From NCBI GenBank assembly GCA_020634755.1, contig JACKBC010000063.1:1-30094 (forward strand): a stretch of DNA of 30,094 bases, in the 5' to 3' direction. Shown here in pieces: positions 6,539-14,156 of this stretch; positions within the stretch are counted from its first letter, which is position 1, and the number at the start of each line of letters is the position of its first letter. The notes below the pieces were generated by a model. That model had not been told where the DNA came from, ran no database searches, and worked only from the letters and a program-made list of their open reading frames with translations. The DNA is from Caldilineaceae bacterium. GTDB lineage: Bacteria; Chloroflexota; Anaerolineae; Caldilineales; Caldilineaceae. Position numbers and translations under genes: made by a program.

Positions 6539-7714
6539 TCAACCGCCCGCCACGGCCTGGTACACTGCCACCGTCTCTTGGGCGCAGCGCTCCCAGCGGA
6601 ACAGGGCAGCGCGCGCTGCGCCCTTTTGGCGCAAACTGTCGGCCAGCCCCGGTTCGGTGAGAATGCGCTGGATGGCCGCGGCCAGCGCTTCTTCATCCTC
6701 GGGCGGCGTCATAAGGGCGGCTTTGCCGGCCACTTCGGGCAGGCTGCTCACGTTGCTGCAAATGACCGGCGCGCCGCACGCCATGGCCTCCAACACGGTA
6801 AAACCAAAGCCTTCGTACAGGCTGGGCAGCAGCACGGCATCGGCGCCGCTGTACAGCGCGGCCAGATCTTCATTGGGCACGTAGCCGGCAAAGTGGACAT
6901 CATCATTCATGTGCAGCTCGTCCAACAGTTCATGCACCGGCTCAAACATCCAGCCCAGCCCGCCCACAATCAGCAGCTGGTGGGAAACGCCCTGCTGCTT
7001 GAGCCGAGCCAGGGCGCGGATGGCCGAAGCGTGATTTTTGCGCGGCTCCAGCGTGCCCACCATGAGCAGATAGGGTCGTTGCGGGCTGTGCAGCGCCTTG
7101 ACGCGCGCCACTTCTGCCGGCGCCGCGGGTTGAAAGCGGGCATCGATGCCTTCATAGATCACGTGAATCTTGTCGGCAGGCGCGTTGTAAAGCTGTATGA
7201 GATCCCGTTTTGTTTGCCAACTGACGGCTATAATGGCGTCGGCGGCTTTGACAAAACGGGGCATGGCCAGCCGCAAAAAGAGCTGATTGCGCAGGGTATG
7301 GTGTTCAGGAATGCGCTCGAAAATTAGGTCGTGCACGGTGAGCACCGTGGGGCAATGTAGATAGGGGAGCAGATGTTCGGTGGCGTGGTAAAGGATTGGC
7401 ACATTGGGTGATTGGCGGCTGGGGGAGCTTACGGCGCGGTCATAGATGGGTAAGCGCAGAAGTTGGCTGGCCAGGCTGCTGAGGCGCCAGGTAAGCTGAT
7501 TTTGGCGCACGGTGCGCGTGGGCGCATTGTGCAGCGATAAAGGTAGCGTGTGGGCGCTGTGTGCGTTGTAGAAGAGCGTCAGCTCTACGTCATCGGTATG
7601 ATTGGCCAGCAATTGGGCGGCTAACCGTTCGGCATAGCGAGCCAGACCGGCGCTTTGGTGAACGGCGGGGCCGGCATCTAGCGTAACGCGTAAAGCGGGA
7701 TTAGGTTGGCTCAT
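6539..7714 (-). CDS. Glycosyltransferase family 4 (GT-B fold)
   Basis: A 391-residue sugar-nucleotide-dependent glycosyltransferase. The N-terminal acceptor domain begins VTLDAGPAVHQSAGLARYAE, which contains the usual Gly-rich loop, and reaches about residue 200. The donor domain starts at LLMVGTLEPRKNH (216-227, with Arg225 and Lys226) and ends with the retaining-enzyme signature EGFGFTVLEAMACGAPV, an E-x7-E pair (Glu301, Glu309). No membrane segment is visible, so it is cytoplasmic or peripheral. Its role in exopolysaccharide, glycolipid or compatible-solute synthesis cannot be settled. It is the last gene of the run dinG, ResB-like, udk, GT. Its start overlaps the uridine kinase stop by 14 bases, and ACGGAG stands nine bases before its ATG, so it is very probably co-transcribed. 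Confidence 0.9.
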   Translation of the reverse strand: MSQPNPALRVTLDAGPAVHQSAGLARYAERLAAQLLANHTDDVELTLFYNAHSAHTLPLSLHNAPTRTVRQNQLTWRLSSLASQLLRLPIYDRAVSSPSRQSPNVPILYHATEHLLPYLHCPTVLTVHDLIFERIPEHHTLRNQLFLRLAMPRFVKAADAIIAVSWQTKRDLIQLYNAPADKIHVIYEGIDARFQPAAPAEVARVKALHSPQRPYLLMVGTLEPRKNHASAIRALARLKQQGVSHQLLIVGGLGWMFEPVHELLDELHMNDDVHFAGYVPNEDLAALYSGADAVLLPSLYEGFGFTVLEAMACGAPVICSNVSSLPEVAGKAALMTPPEDEEALAAAIQRILTEPGLADSLRQKGAARAALFRWERCAQETVAVYQAVAGG

Positions 7715-8354
7715 GTGGCGTGGCTCCGTCCAAGATGGCCTGAATGCGGCTCACGATCATCTCCATGGCCACATCATTGTGACCACCCATGGGCACAATG
7801 ATGTGGGCGTGGCGCTTGCTGGGCTCCACAAATTCCAAATGCATGGGCCGCACGGTTGATATGTATTGCTCCACGACTGAATCGAGCGTGCGCCCGCGCT
7901 CGGAGATATCGCGCGTCAGTCGCCGAATAAAGCGCAGATCCGCATCGGTATCTACAAAAATGCGCATGTCCATGAGCTCGCGCAATGCCCGTTCCGCAAA
8001 AATGAGGATGCCTTCCACCAGCACAATACGCGCCGGATGAATGGTTTCCGTCTCCGGCAGTCTGGCATAGGTTGCAAAGTCATACCGAGGCGCCGCAATG
8101 GGCTTGCCCGCCCGCAGCTGCTTCACATGCTGGACCATGAGCGCCGTATCCAGGCTGTGGGGGTGATCGTAATTTTGCTGCACGCGTTCCGTCATGGGCA
8201 TGTGGCTGTAGTCGCAGTAGTAGCGATCGTGTTCCAGATAGGTCAGATGGCCCTCGCCCACCGTGTCGCGAATGCGGCGGCTGACGGTGGTTTTGCCACT
8301 TGCCGTGCCGCCCGCCACGCCGATAATAAAGGGTTGCTTGAGTGAATGGATCAT
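7701..8354 (-). CDS. udk: Uridine kinase
   Basis: A 217-residue pyrimidine-salvage kinase that phosphorylates uridine (and cytidine) with ATP or GTP. The Walker A loop is GGTASGKTT (residues 15-23). Further family landmarks are YLEHDRYYCDYSHMP, the NYDHPHSLDT motif, PRYDFATYAR, the Walker B-like IVLVEGILIF and the lid-type RFIRRLTRDISERGRT. The length is normal for the family. The ORF starts 27 bases after the ResB-like stop and overlaps the glycosyltransferase start by 14 bases, which indicates an operon. The motif set is that of uridine kinase rather than phosphoribulokinase, because NYDHP and the short length fit Udk. Confidence 0.92.
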   Translation of the reverse strand: MIHSLKQPFIIGVAGGTASGKTTVSRRIRDTVGEGHLTYLEHDRYYCDYSHMPMTERVQQNYDHPHSLDTALMVQHVKQLRAGKPIAAPRYDFATYARLPETETIHPARIVLVEGILIFAERALRELMDMRIFVDTDADLRFIRRLTRDISERGRTLDSVVEQYISTVRPMHLEFVEPSKRHAHIIVPMGGHNDVAMEMIVSRIQAILDGATPHEPT

Positions 8355-8381
8355 TGGGTAAAGGGATGACCGGTTAGCCCG

Positions 8382-9788
8382 TCACTGGTGTTTGCTGCCT
8401 TGGGCAATAATCACCGCGGCGGTGCTGCGCCCTTCTGGCCAGGGCGCAATCTGAATGAGCTGAAACGACGCTCGGCGGAACAGACTGGCCGCTCCAATCA
8501 CAATGGCGGCCAGCGCTGGCCAAAGCAGCCAAAGCCCCGGCAGCGACTGGGCCTGGATTACAACGCTGGGCTGTGGGTCAAAGATGAGTGTTAGTTGGGC
8601 ATTGTGAACCGGAATCGACTGTTCCTGGCGCTGCGTTACTTCAAAGCGCTGCACCGGCTGGGCGTTGCCGTCATCCAGCGCAGTCTGATTGTACACTTCC
8701 ACCAAAAAATAAGGCGTTGGTCCGCTGGCGGCGCGCAATATGCGCAAGGCGGCTGCCTCATTGGGAATCAGAATAAACTCTTCGTCGCCCTCGCTGGGAA
8801 ACCCCAGCCCAATTGCATCCGCCACGCCGGCTTGGGCTGGACGGCTCAACATGCGCGCCCCATCCGTTGTGCTGACTTGAAGGCCGGGTGGCCCCAATTG
8901 GCCCGAAATTTTCATTGAATCCAGACGCAATGACCCCCCACTCCGATCCACGGTAAAAGCGTGTATGGTTTCCCCCAATTGTACTTGCACCGTAACGACT
9001 TCTGCGGTGGGGGCGGGTGCTGCTTCGGCATAGGAAATGCCCAGCTGAAGGGTGCCATAGCGCACCGATTCACCCGGGGCCAGCAGCAATGACGGTATAT
9101 CCCAACTCTGCTGGCTGATCCACCAGACGATGATCAGCGCCGCCAAAATGCCGCCGACGAGCAAGAGACGCAAATAGCCAAAGAGCACGTTATTCATGCC
9201 AAGCAGCCGGATTTCGGCAGCTGGTTCGGGCGCCGCACCTGCGCCTTTATTATGTTCACCTAGCGCTGCATCAAAACGTTGTGGGGCGCTAAAATGCTGC
9301 TGCATTTCTTGCATCAATTGTGCGGCCACTGCCTCTGGCGTATCTGGCTTTACATAGCGCCGCTGCTCTAAAGGGATAGCCGTGCTTTGCAGCAGCGGCA
9401 CACTTGTTTGTGCCGGCACTTGTTGGAACAAGGCGGGCAGCATCCGCAACTGCTGCAGCGCACCCATTTGGTCGCCCAAATGCACGGCCAGCAGCAGACC
9501 CATCCACAACATGAGCAGGTGCAGCATCGGGCTGTGCAGCACGTCGAACAGGCCCAAGGCTTGCGCCAGCGGGCCATTGGCGCCATAGGCTTGCGCAGTG
9601 GTGCGCAACCAGCGTGCGCTGGCCGCCGGATCGTTGACCAGCAGCGAAGGCAACTGGGGAATGGCGCGGGCGCTCAGCAGCCAGAAAGCCGTCAGCCCAC
9701 CACTAAGCAGCAACAGCCACGGTTGCCGCAGCCAATGCCAAACCGGTTGTAAAAAGGCCAACCAACCTATTCTGCGCCCATCATCCAC
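8382..9788 (-). CDS. Membrane protein, probable ResB-like family
   Basis: A 468-residue protein with four predicted membrane segments: about 18-42 (PWLLLLSGGLTAFWLLSA), 88-107 (MLHLLMLWMGLLLAVHL), 205-228 (LRLLLVGGILAALIIVWWIS) and 428-447 (LWLLWPALAAIVIGAASLF). The large domain between the third and fourth segments (about 230-425) is predicted to be extracytoplasmic. This layout and the phrase LGLFDVLHSPMLHLLML resemble ResB of System II cytochrome c biogenesis (LGLFDVFHSWWF). However, no ResC/CcsA, thioredoxin or cytochrome gene is nearby, and the usual conserved histidines are not obvious. Its first 22 bases overlap the end of dinG, so translation is probably coupled. The ResB call is tentative; membrane topology is better supported. 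Confidence 0.55.
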   Translation of the reverse strand: MDDGRRIGWLAFLQPVWHWLRQPWLLLLSGGLTAFWLLSARAIPQLPSLLVNDPAASARWLRTTAQAYGANGPLAQALGLFDVLHSPMLHLLMLWMGLLLAVHLGDQMGALQQLRMLPALFQQVPAQTSVPLLQSTAIPLEQRRYVKPDTPEAVAAQLMQEMQQHFSAPQRFDAALGEHNKGAGAAPEPAAEIRLLGMNNVLFGYLRLLLVGGILAALIIVWWISQQSWDIPSLLLAPGESVRYGTLQLGISYAEAAPAPTAEVVTVQVQLGETIHAFTVDRSGGSLRLDSMKISGQLGPPGLQVSTTDGARMLSRPAQAGVADAIGLGFPSEGDEEFILIPNEAAALRILRAASGPTPYFLVEVYNQTALDDGNAQPVQRFEVTQRQEQSIPVHNAQLTLIFDPQPSVVIQAQSLPGLWLLWPALAAIVIGAASLFRRASFQLIQIAPWPEGRSTAAVIIAQGSKHQ

Positions 9789-12628
9789 AGCTCAATTTCC
9801 TCGCGTAAATTGGAGAGCGGCGCGCGCTTTTCAGTACAGCGCGGAATGGCGTCTAGGAACGATTGACCATAGCGCTTCTGCCAGATGCGGCTGTCGAGCA
9901 GCACCACAACACCGCGATCATCGGTGCGGCGAATGAGACGACCAAAGCCCTGGCGAAAGCGCAGAATGGCATCGGGCAGCGTGTATTCGTTGAAGGCGTT
10001 GTCAAGCTCGGCACAGCGCGCGGCCACCAGCGGGTCACCGGGCGGCGCAAAAGGCAGCCGCACAATCAGCAGCGAAAGCAGCTCATCCCCGGGCAGGTCG
10101 ATGCCTTCCCAAAAGGTGCGCGTGCCCAGCAACACGGCCTTTTCCGTGGCGCGATATTCGCGTAGCAAGCGGCGGCGGCTGCTCACGCCGTGCTGCAAAA
10201 CCGTAATGCCCCGCCGATCCAGCGGCGCGCGGATGGCGTCAGCCGTTGTGCGCAGTTGGGCATAGCTGGTAAAGAGCGCCATGGTGCGCCCTTCCGTGGC
10301 CGTGGCCGTGGCAATTATGGCCTGCTCGACGGCCCGTTGATAATGGGGATGGTTGGGTTCGGGCAGATCGGACGGCATGTAGAGCAGCGTGTTTTTTTCA
10401 TAGTTGAAAGGACTGCGCACATTCATAGCCGGCACATCCCACAACCCCAACCGCTCCTTGGTATATTCAAAATCGGCCCCTGTGCGCAGGGTGGCGCCGG
10501 TAAAGATGGCCGTCTGTTTTTGGCGCACAAACGATTCTTCCAGCAGATGGCTGACTGAAACCGGCGCCGCAAAAAGGCTCACGCTTTGGCCGCGTTCGTC
10601 AATCTCCATCCAGCTGACAATGCCACCCTTGGCGCCCAGGCCGGAAAGGATGATCTCATCTACCTGCCGGCGTATATCGTTCAGCTGGTTGTGGATGCCA
10701 GAGAGCGCGCCCAGCAACGAGCCGTGAGGTTCGCGGCGCAGCCAGTTGGCGGCCAGCAGGCGTTCGATCTGACCTTGCAGATCGCGCAGCAGCTTTTTGA
10801 GGCGGCTGCTCACATTCTCCCACTCTACTTCAAGCTGGCTCCAGCGCGGCTGGGTACGCACGCTGTCGTCGAGGTGAATGCGCTGGACGTAACCAGCATC
10901 GGCGCGCACGCCATCCTGATTAAACGCAAAATTGCGCAGCCGTTGGGCAAATTCCGCCAAACCGCCGCGCGTCTGCGCCACGCGGGCCGAAAGCTGTAGC
11001 CATTCGGCCGCAAATTCTGCTCCCAGGCTGCCGCCAGCCGTCTGGACCACTTGCTCAATCAGCGGGTTTTGGAAGATCAGTTCATCCAGCCATTGATCAA
11101 CCTGCGGCCAGGCAATCTGATAGGTAAGCTGGTCCGTGGCGGCCTGCTCAAGGTGATGCGCTTCATCCACAACCAGATGTTTGAAAGCCGGCAAAATCTG
11201 GCCCTCGTTGGCTAAATCGGCCAGCAGCAGCGCATGGTTAATCACCAGAATGTGCGCGCTTTCGGCCTGTCGGCGCGCTTGGAAGTAGAAATCGCCCGTG
11301 GCGTGGGCGGCTTGCCAGTGGGCGCAACGCTCTTCGGTACAGGTGGCCGGGTCAGAGGCAATCCGCCGCCAAATCTCCTGCTCGGCGGGCGAGGGCAGAA
11401 ACAGCTCTTCTACATCGCCCGTGCGCGTGGTGGGCAGCCAAACCAGCACCTTGGCCAGCACTTTTAATTCGACTGGTGACAGCAAGCGCCCTCGTCGCCA
11501 CTGCTCCAACCGGCGCGGGCAGAGATAATTGGCGCGGCCTTTGAGCAGGATGGTGCGCAGTTCTTTGCCCGGCGGCAGCTTCAGCAGCCTGTGCGCCAGG
11601 GCGGTGACGGTGGGCACTTCTTTGTTCAATAGCTGATCTTGCAGCGCAATGGTGTTGGTGGCGACCACCACGCGCTGATTTGTGGTCATGCTATAAAGCG
11701 CGGCTGGCAGTAGATAGGCCAGGCTTTTCCCTGTGCCCGTGCCTGCTTCCACCAGCAAATGTTCATTTTGGGCAAAAGCTTGATAGACGCTTTGCGCCAT
11801 CTTGATTTGCCCGGGACGCAACTCATAGCCGCGGCGCTGCTCCACATTATCTTGGTCCAGCAAATGTTGGTCCAGCAACTGCACCAGCGGTCCATCAGGG
11901 GCAAAGGCCGCATCAATGAAGGCCGCGGGCTCTATGGCCAGCGGCGCATCCATAGGCTCGGCGGGCGCGGAATGCCCATTGGATGGGCGCGAGGCCGGAA
12001 GCGTATGGCCCAAGGTCGTTGCGCGGCGGCAAGCATCTTCAAAGAGCAAATAGGGTGGCCAGTTGGTGATGCGTCCCGCAGATTGACCGGCTTCTACAAT
12101 GGCGGCCAACGTGGCGGCCGGCAGATCGGCCAGGCGGCTGGTCAGGCGCATAAAGAGCAGCGCCGTGGCGCGGGCGTCATCCAAGGCGCGGTGCGCTTCA
12201 TCCAACACAATGGCTTCCTCGGCGCAGAGTGCGCCTAGGCTGTAGCTGCTGCAACCGGGCAGCAAAATAGAAGCCAGTTCAAATGTATCCAGCGCGGGGC
12301 GATGAAATTCAACGCCATTGGCCTGCAAAAAGCCCATGTCAAAACTAGCGTTGTGGGCCACCAGGGCCGTCACATCTTGCGACACAAAGGCCAGAAGCTC
12401 GGGGATGATCTGCTCAATGGTGGGGGCATTGGCCACATCTTTGTCGCGAATGCCGGTGATTTGCTGGATGCGTAGCGGAATGGCGCGCTGAGGATTAACA
12501 AAGGTAATAAAGGTGTCTAGAATCTGATTACCCTGAAAGCGAACGGCGCCAATTTCAATAATCCGGTCTCGGTTTGCGTCCAAGCCGGTCGTTTCCAGAT
12601 CCAGAGCGACAAAGATGCGCTCCTGCAT
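9767..12628 (-). CDS. dinG: DinG-type helicase with N-terminal DnaQ-like 3'-5' exonuclease
   Basis: A 953-residue two-domain DNA repair protein. Residues 1-170 are a DEDDh exonuclease: Asp10 and Glu12 in ALDLETTGLD, Asp97 in HNASFDMGFL, His146 and Asp151 in HRALDDARA. Residues from about 265 are a superfamily 2 helicase of the DinG/XPD group: RPGQIKMAQ (Q motif-like), Walker A VEAGTGTGKS (293-302), DEAHH (488-492), and C-terminal motifs ALFTSYAQLR, GTRTFWEGIDLPG and QGFGRLIRR. In the iron-sulfur position three cysteines are seen (Cys370 in NYLCPRR, Cys430, Cys435), but the usual fourth is Phe447 in GDFYFQARRQA. The architecture matches the long Gram-positive type DinG. It starts 46 bases after an extended -10 promoter, with GGAAGGAACGGAG ahead of ATG, and leads a four-gene operon. 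Confidence 0.92.
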   Translation of the reverse strand: MQERIFVALDLETTGLDANRDRIIEIGAVRFQGNQILDTFITFVNPQRAIPLRIQQITGIRDKDVANAPTIEQIIPELLAFVSQDVTALVAHNASFDMGFLQANGVEFHRPALDTFELASILLPGCSSYSLGALCAEEAIVLDEAHRALDDARATALLFMRLTSRLADLPAATLAAIVEAGQSAGRITNWPPYLLFEDACRRATTLGHTLPASRPSNGHSAPAEPMDAPLAIEPAAFIDAAFAPDGPLVQLLDQHLLDQDNVEQRRGYELRPGQIKMAQSVYQAFAQNEHLLVEAGTGTGKSLAYLLPAALYSMTTNQRVVVATNTIALQDQLLNKEVPTVTALAHRLLKLPPGKELRTILLKGRANYLCPRRLEQWRRGRLLSPVELKVLAKVLVWLPTTRTGDVEELFLPSPAEQEIWRRIASDPATCTEERCAHWQAAHATGDFYFQARRQAESAHILVINHALLLADLANEGQILPAFKHLVVDEAHHLEQAATDQLTYQIAWPQVDQWLDELIFQNPLIEQVVQTAGGSLGAEFAAEWLQLSARVAQTRGGLAEFAQRLRNFAFNQDGVRADAGYVQRIHLDDSVRTQPRWSQLEVEWENVSSRLKKLLRDLQGQIERLLAANWLRREPHGSLLGALSGIHNQLNDIRRQVDEIILSGLGAKGGIVSWMEIDERGQSVSLFAAPVSVSHLLEESFVRQKQTAIFTGATLRTGADFEYTKERLGLWDVPAMNVRSPFNYEKNTLLYMPSDLPEPNHPHYQRAVEQAIIATATATEGRTMALFTSYAQLRTTADAIRAPLDRRGITVLQHGVSSRRRLLREYRATEKAVLLGTRTFWEGIDLPGDELLSLLIVRLPFAPPGDPLVAARCAELDNAFNEYTLPDAILRFRQGFGRLIRRTDDRGVVVLLDSRIWQKRYGQSFLDAIPRCTEKRAPLSNLREEIELWMMGAE

Positions 12629-12673
12629 AACTCCGTTCCTTCCAGTTGTCTAAATTTGTGGTTCCTTGGTGGA

Positions 12674-12682
12674 ATTATACCA
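12674..12682 (-). promoter_or_regulatory. Extended -10 promoter of the dinG operon
   Basis: On the minus strand TGGTATAAT (12682-12674) is a perfect TATAAT with the TGn extension. Upstream is an A/T-rich stretch (12683-12712) without a good -35 box, which is usual for extended -10 promoters. Transcription would begin near 12667, about 40 bases before the ATG. Confidence 0.6.
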
Positions 12683-12734
12683 GCTTTTTGATAACTTTAA
12701 TATTTTGCAGGGCGTTTCTTAAATTTGGCGGGCG

Positions 12735-12815
12735 CTCCCCCCTGGACTTCTTTTCTCCACTCGTGGAAAGGAGGGAAAAGACGCACTTGGTGCGTCAGGG
12801 AAGCGGAGAGGCTAC
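12735..12815. repeat. Palindromic intergenic element B
   Basis: A run of imperfect pairings: CTTTTCTCCAC with GTGGAAAGGAGGGAAAAG around a TC centre, followed by the perfect 7-bp hairpin GACGCAC-TTG-GTGCGTC (12780-12796) and then GGGAAGCGGAGAGG. The order of a CTCCAC/GTGG stem followed by a short GCAC/GTGC stem resembles element C at 13433-13544, in a more degenerate form. It lies between dinG and the Nudix gene. Confidence 0.5.
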
Positions 12816-12829
12816 TTGTCTGGCCGCTT

Positions 12830-12881
12830 AATTTTTAGAAATCCCGTATGACTTTTGCTCAAGTTGTGATTTCTAAAAATT
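12830..12881 (-). terminator. Inverted repeat at the end of the Nudix gene, possible terminator
   Basis: AATTTTTAGAAATC (12830-12843) is exactly complementary to GATTTCTAAAAATT (12868-12881). The second arm includes the Nudix stop codon (12873-12875). The 24-base spacer is long and the stem is A/T-rich, so termination activity is uncertain, although the minus strand does end in a U-rich run. Confidence 0.4.
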
Positions 12882-13379
12882 CAATGCGCGCGGCACTACC
12901 TCAATATGCTGCAAATAATAAACGATCCCGGCCAAATCTAGCGAAAAGAGATCGGGCGTCCGCTGCACCCATTCAGCCACTTCATGCACCGACACCCACC
13001 GAATATTTTCCGAGTTGTCGCCATGGGTGAGCAGCGTTCCACGGGCCGTGCAGCGAAAGTAAACGCCCATAGCGTCAATGGGCCCCTGCGTGGTTTGGAA
13101 GACGGCAAAGGGCTGGAAGCATTCCACCATGGAGGCGCGCGGGCCAATTTCTACGGTTGGGCCATAGCGCTGAATGCTTTCCACGTCCAGCCCCGTCTCT
13201 TCGCGCACCTCGCGGCGCAGCGCGTTGAAGAGCGATTCGTATGGCTCGATGCGTCCGCCAGGCAATTCCAGTTGCTTGATGCCTTCATGGGCGCGGCTGC
13301 GCGTTTGCAGCACGATTTCGGTGCCGGTTGCGGTGGCGCGTTCGATAATGGCGCGGGCGTTGATGTAGATCATAGTCAT
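12873..13379 (-). CDS. Nudix hydrolase
   Basis: A 168-residue protein with an exact Nudix box, G-x5-E-x7-REVREETGL (residues 42-64 from the chosen start: Gly42, Glu48, Arg56, Glu57, Glu60, Glu61). Nudix enzymes hydrolyse nucleoside diphosphates linked to another moiety, using Mg2+. Around the box are the expected LQTRSRAHEGIKQLELPGG before and FAVFQTTQGPIDAMGVYF after, which resembles ADP-ribose or dNTP pyrophosphatases, but substrate cannot be assigned. I chose the ATG at 13379 because AAGGA lies eight bases ahead; the ORF also contains an ATG at 13409 that would add ten unremarkable residues. It stands alone between palindromic elements B and C. Confidence 0.88.
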   Translation of the reverse strand: MTMIYINARAIIERATATGTEIVLQTRSRAHEGIKQLELPGGRIEPYESLFNALRREVREETGLDVESIQRYGPTVEIGPRASMVECFQPFAVFQTTQGPIDAMGVYFRCTARGTLLTHGDNSENIRWVSVHEVAEWVQRTPDLFSLDLAGIVYYLQHIEVVPRALNF

Positions 13380-13432
13380 GGCCTGATTCCTTGATGGGGA
13401 GATTGCCAATAGAAGTAGGGCGCGTCACAGAA

Positions 13433-13544
13433 TGGGGGCCTCTCCCTGATTTTGCGCTGCAGCGCAAAATCTGTCCCTCTCCACACGTGGAGAGGGACGC
13501 GGCGCACTCGCAGAGTGCAGAGCCGGGAGAGGCGGCGGCCCCCA
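13433..13544. repeat. Palindromic intergenic element C with three hairpins inside an outer stem
   Basis: The outer arms TGGGGGCC (13433-13440) and GGCCCCCA (13537-13544) are complementary and continue with TCTCCC (13441-13446) and GGGAGA (13525-13530). Inside are three perfect hairpins: a 24-base palindrome centred on CTGCAG (13448-13471), GTCCCTCTCCAC-AC-GTGGAGAGGGAC (13473-13498), and GCACTC-GCA-GAGTGC (13504-13518). Folded, it would be a four-way, cloverleaf-like structure of 112 bases. It is upstream of both the Nudix gene and the SRPBCC gene. Confidence 0.85.
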
Positions 13545-13575
13545 ACTGTGGACATACGCATACGCGTAGGGCGCA

Positions 13576-13604
13576 TTGACAAAGTGATATAGGTGCGTTA
13601 AGAT
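13576..13604 (+). promoter_or_regulatory. Promoter of the first SRPBCC gene
   Basis: TTGACA (13576-13581), a 17-base spacer and TAAGAT (13599-13604). The -35 is perfect and the -10 matches 4 of 6. The expected start near 13611 places the ArsR-type palindrome at 13619-13634 within the first transcribed bases, which is a good position for repression. Confidence 0.6.
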
Positions 13605-13618
13605 GCTCATCGTGTTCC

Positions 13619-13634
13619 GTAACTAAGAAGTTAC
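13619..13634. promoter_or_regulatory. Operator palindrome, site 1 of the ArsR regulon
   Basis: GTAACT-AAGA-AGTTAC. The same half-sites with the same spacing recur at 14993-15008 in front of the arsR-family gene, which strongly suggests one repressor for both units. Confidence 0.72.
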
Positions 13635-13657
13635 CATTTTGCCATAGGAGATACAAT

Positions 13658-14083
13658 ATGAAGGAGTTTAGCGCGACGACGACCATAGATGCATCACCCC
13701 AGACAATTTGGGCCATTTTAACAGACGGCGCTCGTTATCCCGAATGGGATCCATATGCCGAGCGCATTGAAGGAACAATTGCGGCTGGTGAATCGATTAA
13801 GGCGTTTACAAAGCTGAGTCCAGGCCGCGCCTTTCCCGTCAAAGTAAGCGAGTTCGTGCCAGAACAGCGCATGACCTGGAGTGGCGGCATGCCGCTGGGG
13901 CTCTTTAAGGGCGTGCGCACGTTTACGCTGACTCCCAAGAGTGATAACGCCGTGCAATTTACGGTGCGCGAGGTCTTCAGCGGGCCGCTGCTGCCGTTGA
14001 TTGGTCGCACACTGCCAGACATGACCGAGCCATTTGCCCAATTTGTGGCGGGGTTGAAAAAGCGCGCCGAGGGTGTGGGGTAG
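13658..14083 (+). CDS. SRPBCC-fold (START-like, polyketide cyclase/dehydrase type) protein
   Basis: A 141-residue protein with the Bet v1/START-like hydrophobic-pocket fold. The start KEFSATTTIDASPQTIWAIL is the typical first strand and helix, followed by YPEWDPYAERIEGTIAAGE, PVKVSEFVPEQRMTWSGG and the long C-terminal helix FAQFVAGLKKRAEGVG. Such proteins bind lipids or other small hydrophobic ligands; members of this subgroup often have no known substrate. ATAGGAGA stands 8 bases before ATG 13658. A promoter and an ArsR-type operator lie immediately upstream, and the same operator precedes the arsR-AHSA1-like pair, so expression is probably controlled by that repressor. It converges on the AHSA1-like gene at 14157. 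Confidence 0.85.
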   Translation: MKEFSATTTIDASPQTIWAILTDGARYPEWDPYAERIEGTIAAGESIKAFTKLSPGRAFPVKVSEFVPEQRMTWSGGMPLGLFKGVRTFTLTPKSDNAVQFTVREVFSGPLLPLIGRTLPDMTEPFAQFVAGLKKRAEGVG

Positions 14084-14092
14084 ATGTTCATG

Positions 14093-14150
14093 TTGCGGCA
14101 ATGTTTATTACCGTAGTTCGATGGGCGCGCGCCCAACTGCGTTGCCGCAA
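14093..14150. terminator. Inverted repeat between convergent SRPBCC genes, possible terminator
   Basis: TTGCGGCAA (14093-14101) pairs with TTGCCGCAA (14142-14150), and GGGCGCGCGCCC (14123-14134) is a perfect 12-base palindrome inside the loop. It fills the 73-base gap between the convergent stops at 14083 and 14157. There is no U-tract, so its function as a terminator is a guess from its position. Confidence 0.4.
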
Positions 14151-14156
14151 TAAGCA

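Noticed and set aside
12646..12831. A 61-codon plus-strand ORF between dinG and the Nudix gene
   Set aside because: It runs through palindromic element B and the dinG promoter and has no ribosome binding site.
13433..13544. tRNA or tmRNA gene because of the cloverleaf shape
   Set aside because: No T-loop GTTCRA sequence, CCA-side acceptor stem of seven pairs or anticodon loop of seven bases; the stems are perfect DNA palindromes instead.
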